A stretch of DNA of 64,000 nucleotides from Aporrectodea caliginosa (Eukaryota; Annelida; Clitellata; Crassiclitellata; Lumbricidae). This document shows, piece after piece, positions 12,537 to 27,168 of this stretch. The notes below the pieces were generated by a model. That model was not told the DNA's origin. It saw nothing but the letters and a program-made list of their open reading frames with translations, and did not search any database. Numbering within the stretch: position 1 is the first letter of the stretch; each line of letters starts with the position of its first letter. The stretch spans positions 1,658,348 to 1,722,347 of the forward strand of contig JACEVL010000029.1 in assembly GCA_020284085.1 (NCBI GenBank), written 5' to 3'. A program made the translations under genes and the position numbers.

Positions 12537-15500
12537 TCAGTTGCTGATGCTGCCCATTTGGCGGCGATGGGTACGAATAAACGTTCTCCAATCTCCTCGG
12601 TCATTTGTCATGTTTAGTGCTACTCTCAGTGTTAGTCCAAGTTTTGTTGCCCTCATAAAATTTATGCGCAGAAGTCTACTCAGTAGCGCCTTGGTTCTGT
12701 AATCCAAAAATTACGACCTTGAGTCGTCTGATCGATTCGGTGTATATAACAACTCCCGTCAAAGCTGTTTCAAAATATTTGCATACAAGTTACACACTAC
12801 GTTGTGTTGGACCGTATTTGGTTGAATTTTTATGGCAACTTCTTTCATTCATTCGCTCATCCATTCATTCATTCATTCATTCGTTCATTCATTCGTTCGT
12901 TAATTCATTCATCATTCGTTCATTCACTCGTTCATTCGTTCGTTCATTCACTCAGTTCATTCATCCATTCGTTCATTCATTCGTTCGTTAAATGGTTAAT
13001 TCATTCATTCATCATTCGTCACTCATTCATTCATTCATTCATTCATTCATTCGTTCGTTCGTTAAATGGTTAATTCATTCAGTCATCATTCGTTCATTCA
13101 CTCAGTCGATTTTCCTTCATTCATTTAGTTATAGTTATTCATTCGTTCGTTAATTCAGTTATAGTTAGTATTATTTTTTAGTTATAGTTATAGTTATAGT
13201 TAATGGATTTTCAGTTAATTTTAGTTACTACAGTTCAATAATTAAGTCTATAAGCATTGTGCGTATTAATCATTCATTCATCAATCAAAACCGATCGTTC
13301 AAAGTAACTGCTGTCAATTTACTTAATGCATTATCTACTCGGGAAGAGTTTCCAGCGCCGCCTAGTTAAGGGAGAAAGAGAACAATTTTCAGATGAAAAA
13401 GAAATTCGCAACGCGGGAATGTGCCACTGGAATGTCTGCACAAATAAATTATCGGTCACTCAAAAGCCGACGAAATGTGCTCTGCAACTAGACAAACAGT
13501 CTGGCATCGTGACAAAAGTTTCTGGCATTAGGCCACAGTCACAATTATGTTTTACTATCAGAGGGTATACACGCCAAAGATAAAGGACCCTAATCCATTC
13601 AATCTTCCCCTTCACAGTTTCCTCGTCCTCAATGAACTCCCCCTTAGCAGATGCTCTGCCTCCTCCCTCTCTGGTCTCTATGGCAACAGGACTCTGATCT
13701 TCCTTGACATTTCTGGACAACCCCTCTGACATGACGCAGCACTCGTGAATAAGCTGGTGCCTTGCACCTCGCTTTATAATAGCGCTTTAGAAATTTCGAG
13801 TTTACAAATATTGTAATATCTTGTAAACTGACTGAAAAGATTTAATATTCCTGCTAGGTGAAAACCCTAAATATATAAGTTTCAATAAAAGAAAATCAAA
13901 ATATATAACTTTTTGAAGAACGACTTAAGGGTGTCGAATCTGATGAGAAGTGTTAGTGCAACGCGCGGCCGACATTATGAACGCTGGCGCCACCTCGTGA
14001 ATATTAGAAATAGTGAAGTGGCGCTATCTCGCGAATAACATGAGAACGTAGTAAAGGCTGTATGTTTGGGGTGAATTCTCAAAATTATTGTGTTTGGCAG
14101 CAGCTGCTGTTGTGGCTTGTTGATAAGGGGAACCAGCAGGGAATGCTCCCCACACGGGACATTTTGTTCGCCGAACTTGCGCGGTGAAGGCTAGTTACAA
14201 TATACAGGCACAGGATGTGTATTTGATGGTACAAGGCGCTGCCTTTGGTAGCGGCATATGGCAGGGAAACAGTCTGCAGCGTTAAATACGCTGGTGCCAG
14301 GCAAGAACGGTGAGTTTTCTGATCGGAAATAAACCTCAGTCGAAGAGGTCGGACGGAAACATTTCTCTCACTTGACATTCAGGACTGGGAGAGACTGAGA
14401 CAGGATAAACCAGCATGGCAGTTTTTCTACCATCTCACGATACCCCTCCTCAATTCTCTCTGTCTGTCTGTCTGTGTATCTGTCTATCTCTGTCTCTTTC
14501 TGTATGGCTCTGTCTCTATCTCTCTCTGTCTCTATCTGTATGTGTGTCTGTCTGTCTCTCTCTCTCTCTGTCTCTCTCTCTCTCCATCTGTCTCTCTCTC
14601 TCTCTGTCTCTCTCTCTCTCTGTCTCTCTCTCTCTCCATCTATCTCCCTCTCTCCCTCTGTCTCTCTCTCTCTCTCCATCTATCTCCCTCTGTCTCTGTC
14701 TCTCTCTATCTGTCTCTCTCTCCATCTATCTCCCTCTGTCTCTGTCTCTCTCCCGCCCTCTTTCGTTTCCTCCCCGACACTCATCCCTTAAAACTTATCT
14801 GTTTCCGATTACTTATCCACCACCACCACAGTCTGCCTCTTTGTCTCAGCCACCCATTGATCTTCTGGATGTTGACCTGAAATCCTAAAGTATATATTAT
14901 GGCTGATGGTGCAATAGACGTCGATTGTTTAGATACAAGACCATCATTTGTTCTTCAGTAGAAAAACGAGAACTACAACTGACCGTCTGTGGCTTTCACG
15001 CACTTGTTGCTTCAGCTTCAGGTCTTCTCCCACGGATTTGTATCTGTAAGAGAAACCAAAGAATGAATGAACAAATGAAATAATGAATGAACAGAGGAAT
15101 GAACGAATGAAGAAGTGAACGAACAAAGTAATGAACGAATGGATGACGAATAAATGAATGAAATAATTCAACTTTCAACTTATCTTCTCTAAGTTACCGG
15201 CATAAGTTACCTTCACAAGTTGTAGACATAAGTTACCTTTCCAAGATTTAATGACATAAGTTACCCTTTAAAAAGTTACCAACATAAGTTACCTTTCATC
15301 AACATAAGTTACCAACATAAGTGACCTTTTAAGGAGTTACTGACATAAGTTACCTTTTGGAGATTTACAACATAAGTTACCTTTAAAAAGTTACCAACAT
15401 AATCTACCTCATCAAGAGCTACCAACATCAGTTACCTTTTAAGGAGTTACTGACAAAAGTAACCTTCTCAAGAGTTACTGACATAAGTTACCTTTTCAAG

Positions 15501-18500
15501 ATTTAATGACATAAGTTACCTTTTGAGGAGTTCATCCATGACGTCCTTGGCAGATGCGAATGTCCGGTAGGTGGAAAGAAAGACGCTGACATTGGTTGAT
15601 TCCAGTTCACCTGCCTCCGAAGCCAGAGCGCTGATGAGCTGAGCAAGCGTTCCACTTCGGATGACGCGGACCTCTTCCAGTCTCCACTGGAGCCGAGCCG
15701 CTCTCTCATCATCCACGTCCAAACACTGAAGCAGGACAATGAATATTCATGAGCACCACAATGAATATTCATGAAGACCACTATTAATATTCATGAATAC
15801 TTGCAGCAATCATGAATATTTAACAGAACATCTATATTGACCAGTACCCTTCAGTGGTACTTACCAGGTGCTATGTGAGCTGCCTTGGTATATATACATT
15901 ATACACATACTTAACATCGATACATAGAAACAATATAAAGACCAAAACAAACATAAACAAAAGCTAACATGAATATACATTGAAATACATGAATATTCAT
16001 CAGCACTGTTGAATATTTATCAATGCCAGCAATAACTATGTGATTAGGTCACGTCAATCTTTCTCATGTGTTGGACCATCTCTGTGGAACAGTTTTCCAC
16101 TGGAAATTAGAAGTTTACCACTGAAAACAACTCAAAAAACATTTTCCCCTCATCTGAAGTTCAAGGAAACATGCAAGGTTCTTAAAACATGTTATATCAG
16201 CATTCCGATATATACATTAGGGCTGCAGATTTTAACGATTAATTAATCAATTAATCGTTAAAAATTTTAATAGATTAATTTCGGCTTGTTCGATTAATTT
16301 TCGATTAATTTTTAATTTTGACGTCAACTTACTTATTTCCGGAATAAACAATATGGCGAACAGTGGCAATGTGAGTGGAAAATTAAGCGATCATTTTGCA
16401 TTCAAGGTAAATGATGAGGGAAAAGTCGAAGATGGCTAAGTTATTGAAGAGTGATTTTGTCCGACTCGAGCTTATCCAGGACTCGAGTCCGATTTTTTGT
16501 GGACTCGGACTCGGACTCGGCTTGTCACGACTCGGACTTGGACTACTGGACTCGAATTTGACTCGGTGACTCGGTTTCCGAGTCACAATTTTGTCTCACG
16601 ATAATAAACGACTTGTATACTTCCTTACTTACGAGTCTAAAATAGGTATTCTAAACTAAAGAGCGCATTAGATATCAAAGAGCTCGCCGTAGGTGGGGTT
16701 TAAAGAGCATCGGGTGATCATACCCCAATGCCAGAGACGAATCTTCGGCTCCTGCACTCATCGGAGTTAATGAGTGTACCAGACGCGCCCAAGAGGTCCG
16801 TTTGGCAGAATTTCTGGAGTTTGCAGCCGCTGGGAAAATGCTTCACCGCGATACCCCCTCCCCAAGTAATGGCTAGGCAGAATAAAGCGCCTGAAGATCA
16901 AGGCCATCGAAGGGAGAACCCGTTTATAGCGCTTCTGACCTAAAGGAATAGGGGCCTACCCCATTCGCGCAGCTGGGCCAACCGAATGGCAATCGAACAT
17001 TAAGCGATTTTGCAGCCTGGAATACCCCTCTGCGCACGAATTTAGGAGCCGTATAGGTCTAGCACGTATCTAGAAACAGATGTGTTGGCAGCAACGCAGT
17101 ATAGAATAGGCCTACCTTAGTCTAATCTCCTTGTTTAGAAATCAGTTTTTCAAAGCGTAGGCCTAATTCTTCAATTATTCTTGTAATTAAAATTATGGCT
17201 GAGGTCCCAAAGCCAAAAGTTGCAGCGGACAAGCTACATTAGGCCTACATTACATTATCGCTCTTCAAAAGTAATCTTAAGACTTTATTAGTTTAAGATT
17301 AATTTTAGTATGATTAGACTTTCCTGTTAACTTTTGTGCAAGATTCTTTTTGTTTAGGCGCGTTGTAAATGGCAGTTTAATAATAATAATAATAATAATA
17401 AAAAAATAATAATAATAATAATAATAATAAATAATAATTCTTCCAGCATAAATGTGCTGTTATTTTTCTATGCCATTAAATTGCGTGTTTGATCAGTGAA
17501 TTTTGGTGTTGAAGGACTCGGAAATGATGAGGGAAGCAAGACTCGGAAGATGGCTAAATTATTGAAGATTTTTGTAGATAGAAGGTGGTTACTACTGACT
17601 ACATTTCTCAGTTTGACCTTTAGCATGTCGAATGATTGAAGGATTTTTGCAGTGTATACAGTCTAAACAGTTTTTCATGCTTTATGTAATATGGACCAAA
17701 TTAATCAAATTTAATCGATTAATCTTGATTAAATTTAGGAAATTAATCGATTAAAATTATTTTAATCAGTACCTGCCCTAATATACATACATACATGAAT
17801 ACATGAATATTCAACAGCACATCAGGTACAACTACATATTCACGATGCCAGCAGCAAAACTGAATATTAATCAGCATTTTTATTAAGGAAATATAAACTG
17901 CAGAAATGTTTTGCTATATTAAACATGAACACCAACAACTAGAACATTACAACAGTAGCCATTGCTGGGTATATTCAGTGATGTGCTTCAAGCTTGATAA
18001 CACAGATCTAATAACAAAAATACTACACTAACGTTAATAATAATAACAACATGAATATTGATGAGAATGACCCATAAAGATAATTCAAGGCCTCTTCAAA
18101 CACAATGAATATTCATGATGCATATCAATTCCAAGAATTCCAATTTCATTTCAATCCGTGACGAGATGACGCAGAGCTCGTGACCTTTAACATTAATAGA
18201 GTAATACCAAAGAAATCAAAGCAACCGACAGACAGACAAACAGACACAAACACACAGAGACAGAAAGAGACAGACAGACAGAGATAGACACACAGACACA
18301 GACAGACAGATACAGACACACAGAGACAGATAGAAAAGACAGAAAGAGATAGACAGACAGAGAAAGACAGACAGAGACAGACAGTCAGCCACACACAGAT
18401 AGACACATAGAGACAGAGAGACAGACAGACAGAGGTAGACAGACAGACACAGACAGACAACAGACAGACAGAGACAGAGACAGATAGAGACAGACAAATA

Positions 18501-21500
18501 GCCTGTTATTACCATGTCTGAGTCGACGTGGTATTGGACCTTCTTGAGATAGACCCTGTAGATGGCATTCTCCGTTCGTTCCTCCTTAAAGAACTGGAAC
18601 GTGTCGTCCTGGGAAAAAAGAACCAAAAACAGAACAAAGGTTCACTAAAGCGTAACGAACACATTGATGCATGATCACATACACAGGTTCGTATATTAAG
18701 CGCGATGCCATGCAGAGCAAGGTCACAACATGGACCTAACTACAATGTCTCACCTGCACGTCCACATTCTAGTGCACCATTCAAATAATAGCTTAACGCT
18801 TCTATGCGTGAGGACCCATACCCATGCTCGCTTATTTATGAGATTTTAATCTCGCTGTTAGTATAGCAAATTCTTCAGTGCAAGAGTTGTAGACTTGTGG
18901 AATGGTTTGGATGATAGCACTGTCTCAGTGGACACTATCACAGCTTTTAAGAGGAAGCTAGGAGATATGTGCTATTAAGCGTTCCAGGCTAATACATGTA
19001 TGCAGTGGTTTTAGCACAGACTACACGTCTTCTGAACCACTTAAAAGCCGTGTTATGTTATTGTTATGCATGTTATGTTGGCACGGTCCGTAAACTGGAA
19101 CCTCAAATGGCGTGGTAACTATTCGTACGGACAGCGGTGGGAACTTGGGAATGATCTCACCCGATCAATTCACTGAGAGATCGAGATAAGTTGAGGCAAT
19201 GTATACGGTCGCAAGATTAAATGTTTACATTCACATTTGCTTTTTGTGATGCATATTGTTTGAACGGATGCTCAAAATAGATAAAAGTATTGTTTGAGGT
19301 TCAGGGTTCAAAGGCGGTTACAAGTGTAAGTGATGACTCAAACAATGACTTGAGACGATTCAAAGGCTAGCCCAGGTCTAAAACAATTGCTCATTGTTCT
19401 AAAGTCAAACCGTGATTCAAAACACCTTCATACGCTTCTGCGCGGTCACCGATTACGTAAGAAGCAGGGCATTGACTTGGTAGTTGATTAGTAAGAACCC
19501 TTCCTTGGAATGCGGAGAAACTGGTTCGATCCTCCACTTCTAAGACAGTTAACTGTGTATACGGACCTTCAACCAGTTCTTCACGCATTGATGGTTGGTC
19601 ATTAGATAGTGACGCTTAATAGATCGTATTGTATTGTATTTACGACGATTTATATAGCGTTGTTGGTAGCAAGCTACTTCTAGAACGCTCAACCAGTAGC
19701 GGCAGCCATCAACAGGCGCCCAGCCCTCATGTAGGACAATGAGCAGCCCGGAGGCGCCAGCCGTCAGGTTGTGTGTTTGTATTGTATTGTATTGTATTGT
19801 ATTGTGTGTTGTATTGTACTCCACGTTTATATTGCGACCGAGCCACCCGCAGTAAATCCGAGAAATTAATCTCTGATAAACCGACCGACCGGGGATCGAA
19901 CCCGGGTCGCCGGCGCGGCGAGCGGACACCAGCCCACTCGGCCACTCAGGACCTCTGCACTTTGTCAGATCCTTAATAATAATCATATCACTTCGCAATA
20001 TATCATCAAAGCATTACACATCTAAGATCTGCTATCAGCTGATGATATTTGTAAGTGAACCAATATAATTTACTTTAAAAATTTCACCAAATTACCTCTC
20101 AAACTTACGTCAAATTTCACCAAATCACTTCCTCATATTTCACCACATCACTTCATAAAATTTCACCACATCACTTCATAAAATTTCACCACATCACTTC
20201 ATCAAATTTCACCACATCACTTCATAAAATTTTACCAAAGCACTTTGTCAAATTTTACCATATCACTTCATCCATTTTCACCAAATCATTTCAATTAAAA
20301 AAATATCACCACAGTATTTTATCACAATAACTAACCATATATAGATCTACAAATGTCTGCATCACCATAATATTCGACACAATATCATCAGATCAATTCA
20401 TTACAATTTACCAAATTTCTAATAATTATTTTCACCTCATAAAAATTACCAAATTACCTCACCATGATAAATAATTGAATATCTTTTCATCAATTCTCAA
20501 AATATCGCCCAATAACATCGTACTTTCACAACACATCAGCAAATTGCTTCCGCAAACATCGCCTGCAGGCAATATTGGATTTTCTCGACGTCGCAAATCA
20601 TTTTACGAAGCAAAAATTCTGACCAGCGAGATCAGAAAAGAGATCGAGAAAAACAAACGAAAAACTATTTCCCATTCTGCTAACAGGATTACTGAGAGAG
20701 ATGCGTGCATGGGCGTGCCAACACATTTCCATTTTCTGCAAAATTGTCTTTCTTGCTTCAGGCTGTTGTTGGCAACACTCTGGCAAAGACTCTCTGGGCC
20801 TTCGAGTCAAAAATTCACTTAGATGGATTGGCAGGAAATCCACAAGTCACTCTAAGATGAACCTTAACCCCGAGAATGATTATTACGAAATGAAGAGCTA
20901 CTCATAATGTTCTCTTCAGATGTTCCTCACATGTGTGGTATCAAATAAAATTATTATCGTATTGCACTGTATTGTATCTGAATATTTATCATTATTAGGT
21001 ATTTATTAAGCGCAGGGCCGGATTAAGACTTTCGGGGGCCCTAAGCCAAGGGCCATCCGGGGGCCCTAACCGGAAAGCCATGCAAAATTTTTTTTCCCAG
21101 ATTCAGAGAAAAACCATCCATTTTTCCCATTTTTTTACTTTTTAAAATTTCTAATGACCTTTTTTTTCTTTTCCGTCTTTTTTTCATAAGAAATTGTCAA
21201 ATAGGACCTTTGTACCATCTGAGTTTTATATTTCCTGACAGTTGGGGGCCCTCAAAACGTATTTTTTATTTCCTGACAGTTGGGGGCCCTCAAAACGTTG
21301 TGGGGCCCTAAGCCATGGCTTATTTCACTTATAGGTTAATCCGGCTCTGATTAAGCGACATTATCTAATGACCAAGCAAGCATCAATCGATGGCGCTGAG
21401 CCATAGTTAAATGCAGGACTTGCTCAAGGTCCGTACACAGTAACTGTTTCAGGCAAGAGTCTCGAATCCCAACTCTCCACTCTAAAATGCGAGCACTCTA

Positions 21501-23481
21501 ACCAATCCACTATTATTAGTAGTGAAGCCAGACACTAAGGTATAAGGTAGTGATTGAAGTATTCAGTAAGGTATTAATTATTTAAGGTATCGTTTGGCTA
21601 CCAAACATATACCGGTAGCCTACCATCTAAGAAGTCTTCTCTGTTTAGTAGCCTCGAGTAGGTTCCTTGAAGGGGTGCTATAGAAATGCCGAAATAAATG
21701 AATGAATATATTGTTGTAGGAATGTAACCAATTTTAAATTGTCGGGTAAAAAGTAATAACAAACAAAACCAAGCAGTCAGATTTAAACAACATCGTGATA
21801 ATAATAATAATAATAACAGTGACAATTTATATGGCGCCGTAACACAGCCATGCCGTTACAAGGGCGCCTGATGTATTCCATGCACTTCTCATTAATTTCC
21901 AATTGATTAATTATTGTCCAATACGTATATTTAGGTATTTACTTTGCAACAGTCTATAAAACCGTGTGCAGACAACTTCCGCAGTAATTTCATCCACAGG
22001 GAAATTAAAGAGGAAAAAGGTTTTGGCGTTAAGAGACGAAGAAATAGTTTTGTTGTGAAAGCATTCGTCGAAATCATTCAAGAGTCAAAATCTGGGATTC
22101 ATTTTCACCAAGATGATGAGGGATGAACGAGAATGGCATCCCGGGTGGTAAACTGGAACCAGGAACCGGAACACGGATGGCTTAAATCGGTGGATGGGGT
22201 TCCAATCGATCATGAAAGGAACAGGGTAGTGATGAAACATACTGACACCAGATGGCTAACATATGGCTAACGTTCTCAAGAGAAAGAACACATGAGGCAG
22301 ACCAGAGAGCTGATCCTGAGATCATATCAGACTAACAATAATAATCATATTCGTTTATTATTTCAAACTGACATGTATGCAGTAAGATTACACGATATAG
22401 TAGTAACAGATGATAACAAGTTTAACAGGAGTCGAATTTAACTGAATGGCAGCCTGCAAGGCGCCAATCACGTCCTACTGTTCATTTTACAGTCGCCCCT
22501 AGGGAGTGGAAGGCTGCGTCAACCTTATGGGGTTAGCGGGAATCAAATCTGTGTCCTTCTCTTCTTTGTGCCTGTGTATTACCATTCAACCACCACAAAA
22601 TGACCCACAGACCATAACAGACTGACCACAGTTGATCCTGAGACCATATCCAACAGGCCATTTGGTTTTAGATGATGATGATGATGATCAATATATCTGG
22701 CTGGGTACTCGCCAACAGCTGGATAAGCTGGATTTGGAGTCCCTCTCTGCTGAATTTCCCACCTTTACTTTTTCAACCTCGGTCCGCAACTTAGGGGTCA
22801 TCCTGGACCAGGACCTGTCTTTTACGAAGCACATTACCGCATTGACTCGTTCCTGTTACTATCAATTGCGCCAACTGCGGGTTGTCACTCGCTCTCTGTC
22901 TTCTTCCTCTGCCTCCACTCTGGTCCACGCCTTTATTCTTAATCGTTTGGACTACTGCTCTTCGCTCTACTGTGGACTACCACAGATCCGCTTGCATCCT
23001 TTGGAAGGCGTGTTGCGGGCGGCTGCTCGCCTAATTGGTGGTGTACCTAAGTTTGGCCACATCTCTGCCTTTATGCGCGATGTCCTCCACTGGCTCCCGG
23101 TCCAGCAGCGCATCAATTATAGAGTCTCATCTATTGTCTGGCAATGTGTTCTGGGTAGAGCACCTACCTATCTCCAGGAGCTCTTCACATTGACTTCGGT
23201 CTGCTCTGGTCGCCGATCTCTGCGCTCGGCTTCTAGAGGTGACTTTATGGTACCGCATGCTCGCTCTGCCACCAGACAGCGTCGGGCATTCTCGATAGTG
23301 GGTCCTTCTCTTTGGAATGGTCTCCCCTCTGATCTGCGTTCTCTTCCACGAGACTTCTCTTCTTCTTTTTATAAATTACTTAAGACCTTCCTTTTTGACC
23401 GGGCCTGGGTCGGGAGCGCTTCTGAGTAGTAACCTTGAAGGGGCGCTATATAAATCTCATAGATAGATAGATAGATAGATA

Positions 23482-23514
<33 letters not shown>

Positions 23515-24866
23515 AATAATAGTTAAAGATTCAATTGGAGCTAAACTCCAGGTTACTATCAAGAAACCATTCTGACACTAAAGGCTTCAGGCAAGTATAT
23601 ACATTCAGCATATTTGCGAGGCACACCAAAGCGTTACATAAATGTTTTGTTACATTATCGGTATAAGCTGTTTCTGGAAGCCATGTTACAGGATGCCGTT
23701 GAAAGCAAGTTCTTGAGCAGTTGTGATAACAGAACAAGTCAAAGGCCTAGTTTCTGACTTGCCTCCAGTTCCAAAAACAACAGCCATTGCGAGCAATTAA
23801 TTATCGGGATAATTATCTTTTGAGGCAGGTCCGGCAATTAACAGAAAATAAACAATGGTGGACCAATCATCGACGTCCGTTTCAGGATAATAGGCGATGT
23901 TAAAAATGTGGAACAGGAGACTGAGAAAGTTAAACAAACCAATCTAACAACTACTGCGAAATGATTGTACCCAGTTCAGTTCAACTTTCAGATAATATCA
24001 ACAAAGAGAGCTTTCAATAACACCAGCAAACGATAATTTTCTAGAAACTCCACCACTGCTTGTACTCTGGCAGTGCCAGTCCAAAGCGTAGAGAAAGGAG
24101 GAGGGCGACGTTAATCATCTTTGTGTTGACAGTGTCATTTATAAGCCGCAACTTGGTAATTTTGGAGCTGAACCTGCAGATACTACACCCGAAAAATAGA
24201 TCCTTCAAAACAATGTCCCAGGGCATATGTGGTAAACCTTGCCAATCCTACCTTCTATAGCAGCCTAGCCCTTTCCAATCTTACCTTGTACCTTCTATGG
24301 TACCCTAAACCTATCCAATCATTCCCTTGTATACCTTCTATAGCATCCTGAAAGTGCTATCAGACATACAGTGAGATAATGTGAAACACGGAAATGCAAA
24401 GTGACCGAAAGTAAAGGAATCTGCATCAATACAACCACAGACTCGTTAGCATGCATAATTAAGTAGGACTGCAATACATCTGCATAAATTAACATAATAT
24501 ATGCGAGGGACCGTATCGGCAATTCCAAGCAGCAAGAGCAAGTTATCATAACCAGCTACGGCAGACTGTACTGAGGGTGAAGAGGGTAACATGACACCCT
24601 TGGGAAGGGTGGAGAGGATGAAGACATGAGGAAGAGGGAGGCCTGGAGGGAGGATTGAGGGAACTTAGGGAAGAAGGCCAGTATGTGCTGCAGTGTGGGA
24701 CCAGACGAACATCCAGGGGCCAAGATATCAGGTTTCTTTTTAAATATACACACCAGACAGTGCATCTTCCCAAGGACTAAAAAAAAATATATATATATTC
24801 TGACTGGCACACACAGGATAAATATTTTATATAAAACATATATATATATATATTACATTCTGTGTG

Positions 24867-24897
<31 letters not shown>

Positions 24898-27103
24898 GCA
24901 CCCACAAACTGACTGGACGAATATGTATGTAAGTAATTACCAAACGAATATCAGCAGCGGCAGCAGCAGCAGCATCAGTTTCTGATGCCAGTCATTTGTG
25001 GCTATGGATACGAATAAATGATCTCCATAGTACCAAGACATCTACTTGGTCTTTTATCAAGTCCATTGCTCCCCTTAGCGTTAGTGCAAGTCATGTTATG
25101 TCCTCATTTATATTATATGTGTTAGCGTGGTATGTAGCAATTACCATATGCCTTGCATCCTAATAGATCACCTGTATGCACTTGGATATTTGACTAATTT
25201 TCTGAACACACACAAACACACACACACACGCACGCATACACACACACACAAACACACACGCACACACAAACACACTCACATACACATACACACATATACA
25301 CACACACGGCTTTTGAAAGACAAATTGTATATACTTGCATAGTTGACTCAATATTTAAATGTATGTATACAAATATAAATCCTTAGTCAGGCATCACACA
25401 CATACACTTAAACATATGCATAGGCACACATTCCACATCGGTGAGGGTTGAAGGGTGGATAAGGGGGGTGGACAGGGAGGGACGGAAAGGGTTGGGAGAG
25501 GGCAGATCACCAACTGAGGGCAACGGGGACATTATGATCCGGTTACAGGGTTGTCTGGGTGTCAGTAGCAGAATAAGCAACCATCTACAGATCTAGATTA
25601 TAATACAGATGTCTATGGTTTTTTTGGCAGGAATCGAGACAAAAAGAACAGAGAGACACACAGACAGACAGACAGACAGACTGAGGCACAGATACAACCA
25701 GACACAGCCAGCCAGACACTACACAGACAACCAGTGGGATACTTATGGCTAGACACATTCCGGTTACAGGGTCTGTCTGTCTGAAAGGTGACCACATACA
25801 CACAGGCAGATAGATAAATAAACTGACATATAGAATTATAGATAGACAGAGGGACAAACATCCAAATGGACACATAGACAGCCAGACAGACACAAACACA
25901 TTTTGCAAGCAGATCTCTTTGTCTTCTTGTATGTTAGTCTAACACTGAAAGACACCAGACAGACAGAAAGACAGAAAGCGAGACACACAGACAAACAGAA
26001 AGACAGACAGAACGACAGAAAGACAGACAGAGAGACACACAGACAAACAAAAAGACAGACAGACAGAATGACAGATACACAGTCAGACAGATACACAGAC
26101 AGATAGATATATGAACAGACAGAAAGACAGACAGACAGACAGACAGACAGAAACACACAGACAGAAAGACAGACAAACATGGTTAGAAAAAAAGACAGAC
26201 ACACCAGACAGAAAGACAGATAGACATACAGACAGACAGACTGACATAAAAATGAGGCGCATGCACACATTCAGAATAGAAACATGGCCCAGTGTGAGTA
26301 ATCCTGATTCAACCAGTCAAACGGACACACATTACATCCTGATTTATCGCTACAACATGAACTCTCTCTCTCGTCTGTTTTTCTACGAATGCTGCTGCTG
26401 CTACTATTCCCACCGACACTGAAAGGTGCCAGAATCTACACGGCACTGGCACCAAACGGAACAAGTGCTTAGTGGCATCTGGCGGCATCTGAGCATAACC
26501 AGAACACTACAGATGCCGACTGGTTCTTTAATCAAGAGGTGCTATTTACAGCTTTACTTCCACGTATTTACTACTTTACAGTAACTTTGCTATTCAAAAT
26601 GTAAAATTAATTAAAACTAATTAAAATTAATTAAAACCAATTAAGAGTTAATTAAAACCAATTAAAAATTAATTTAAAAAAACCAATTAAACTAGTAACG
26701 AAAACCAATAAAAAATTAATTAAAATCAATTAAAAATTAATTAAAACTACAGATCCATGAACCTGTTTGATGTTCGTGCTCAATGTTTATGACAATTCTC
26801 AGAGTAGACAGTGTTCAGTGTTTACTTCACTGTTCCAATTACAACAACAGTACTGTACAATGTTCGTGACATTTTCTTTACTGACACTGTTCAATGTTCC
26901 TGACAATTTTTGGTATCTTTCATGTTTAATGTTTATGTCTTTCTGACAATTTTTGGTATTTATTTCTGCTTAACATGCAAGACACCCTAGACTAGAGAAT
27001 TCACCACAGAATCTAAGGACTGAAACAATTTACTCTACCTCACTGGTATCATCACTTAACATCTACATCACCGTAATCATATCATATTTAATCATAATCA
27101 TAA

Positions 27104-27168
<65 letters not shown>

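Noticed and set aside
13326..13732. Overlapping frames on both strands, including a Glu/Lys-containing minus-strand frame of 90 codons in the RGL intron
   Set aside because: RGL exons 4 and 5 already join in phase without it, and the flank (CACCAGCTTATTCACGAGTG at about 13750) is a dispersed repeat also at 41870 and 55840.
14368..14888. Ser/Leu-rich and Arg/Glu-rich frames up to 157 codons
   Set aside because: Shadows of a CT/TCTG microsatellite; the same holds for 9209-9587, 18146-18626, 25585-26422, 52178-52465, 55871-56222 and 62173-63005.
19830..19950. tRNA gene (Ser/Leu type)
   Set aside because: A and B boxes are good, but the sequence continues into a SINE body and CAATA tail and a complete cloverleaf was not verified.
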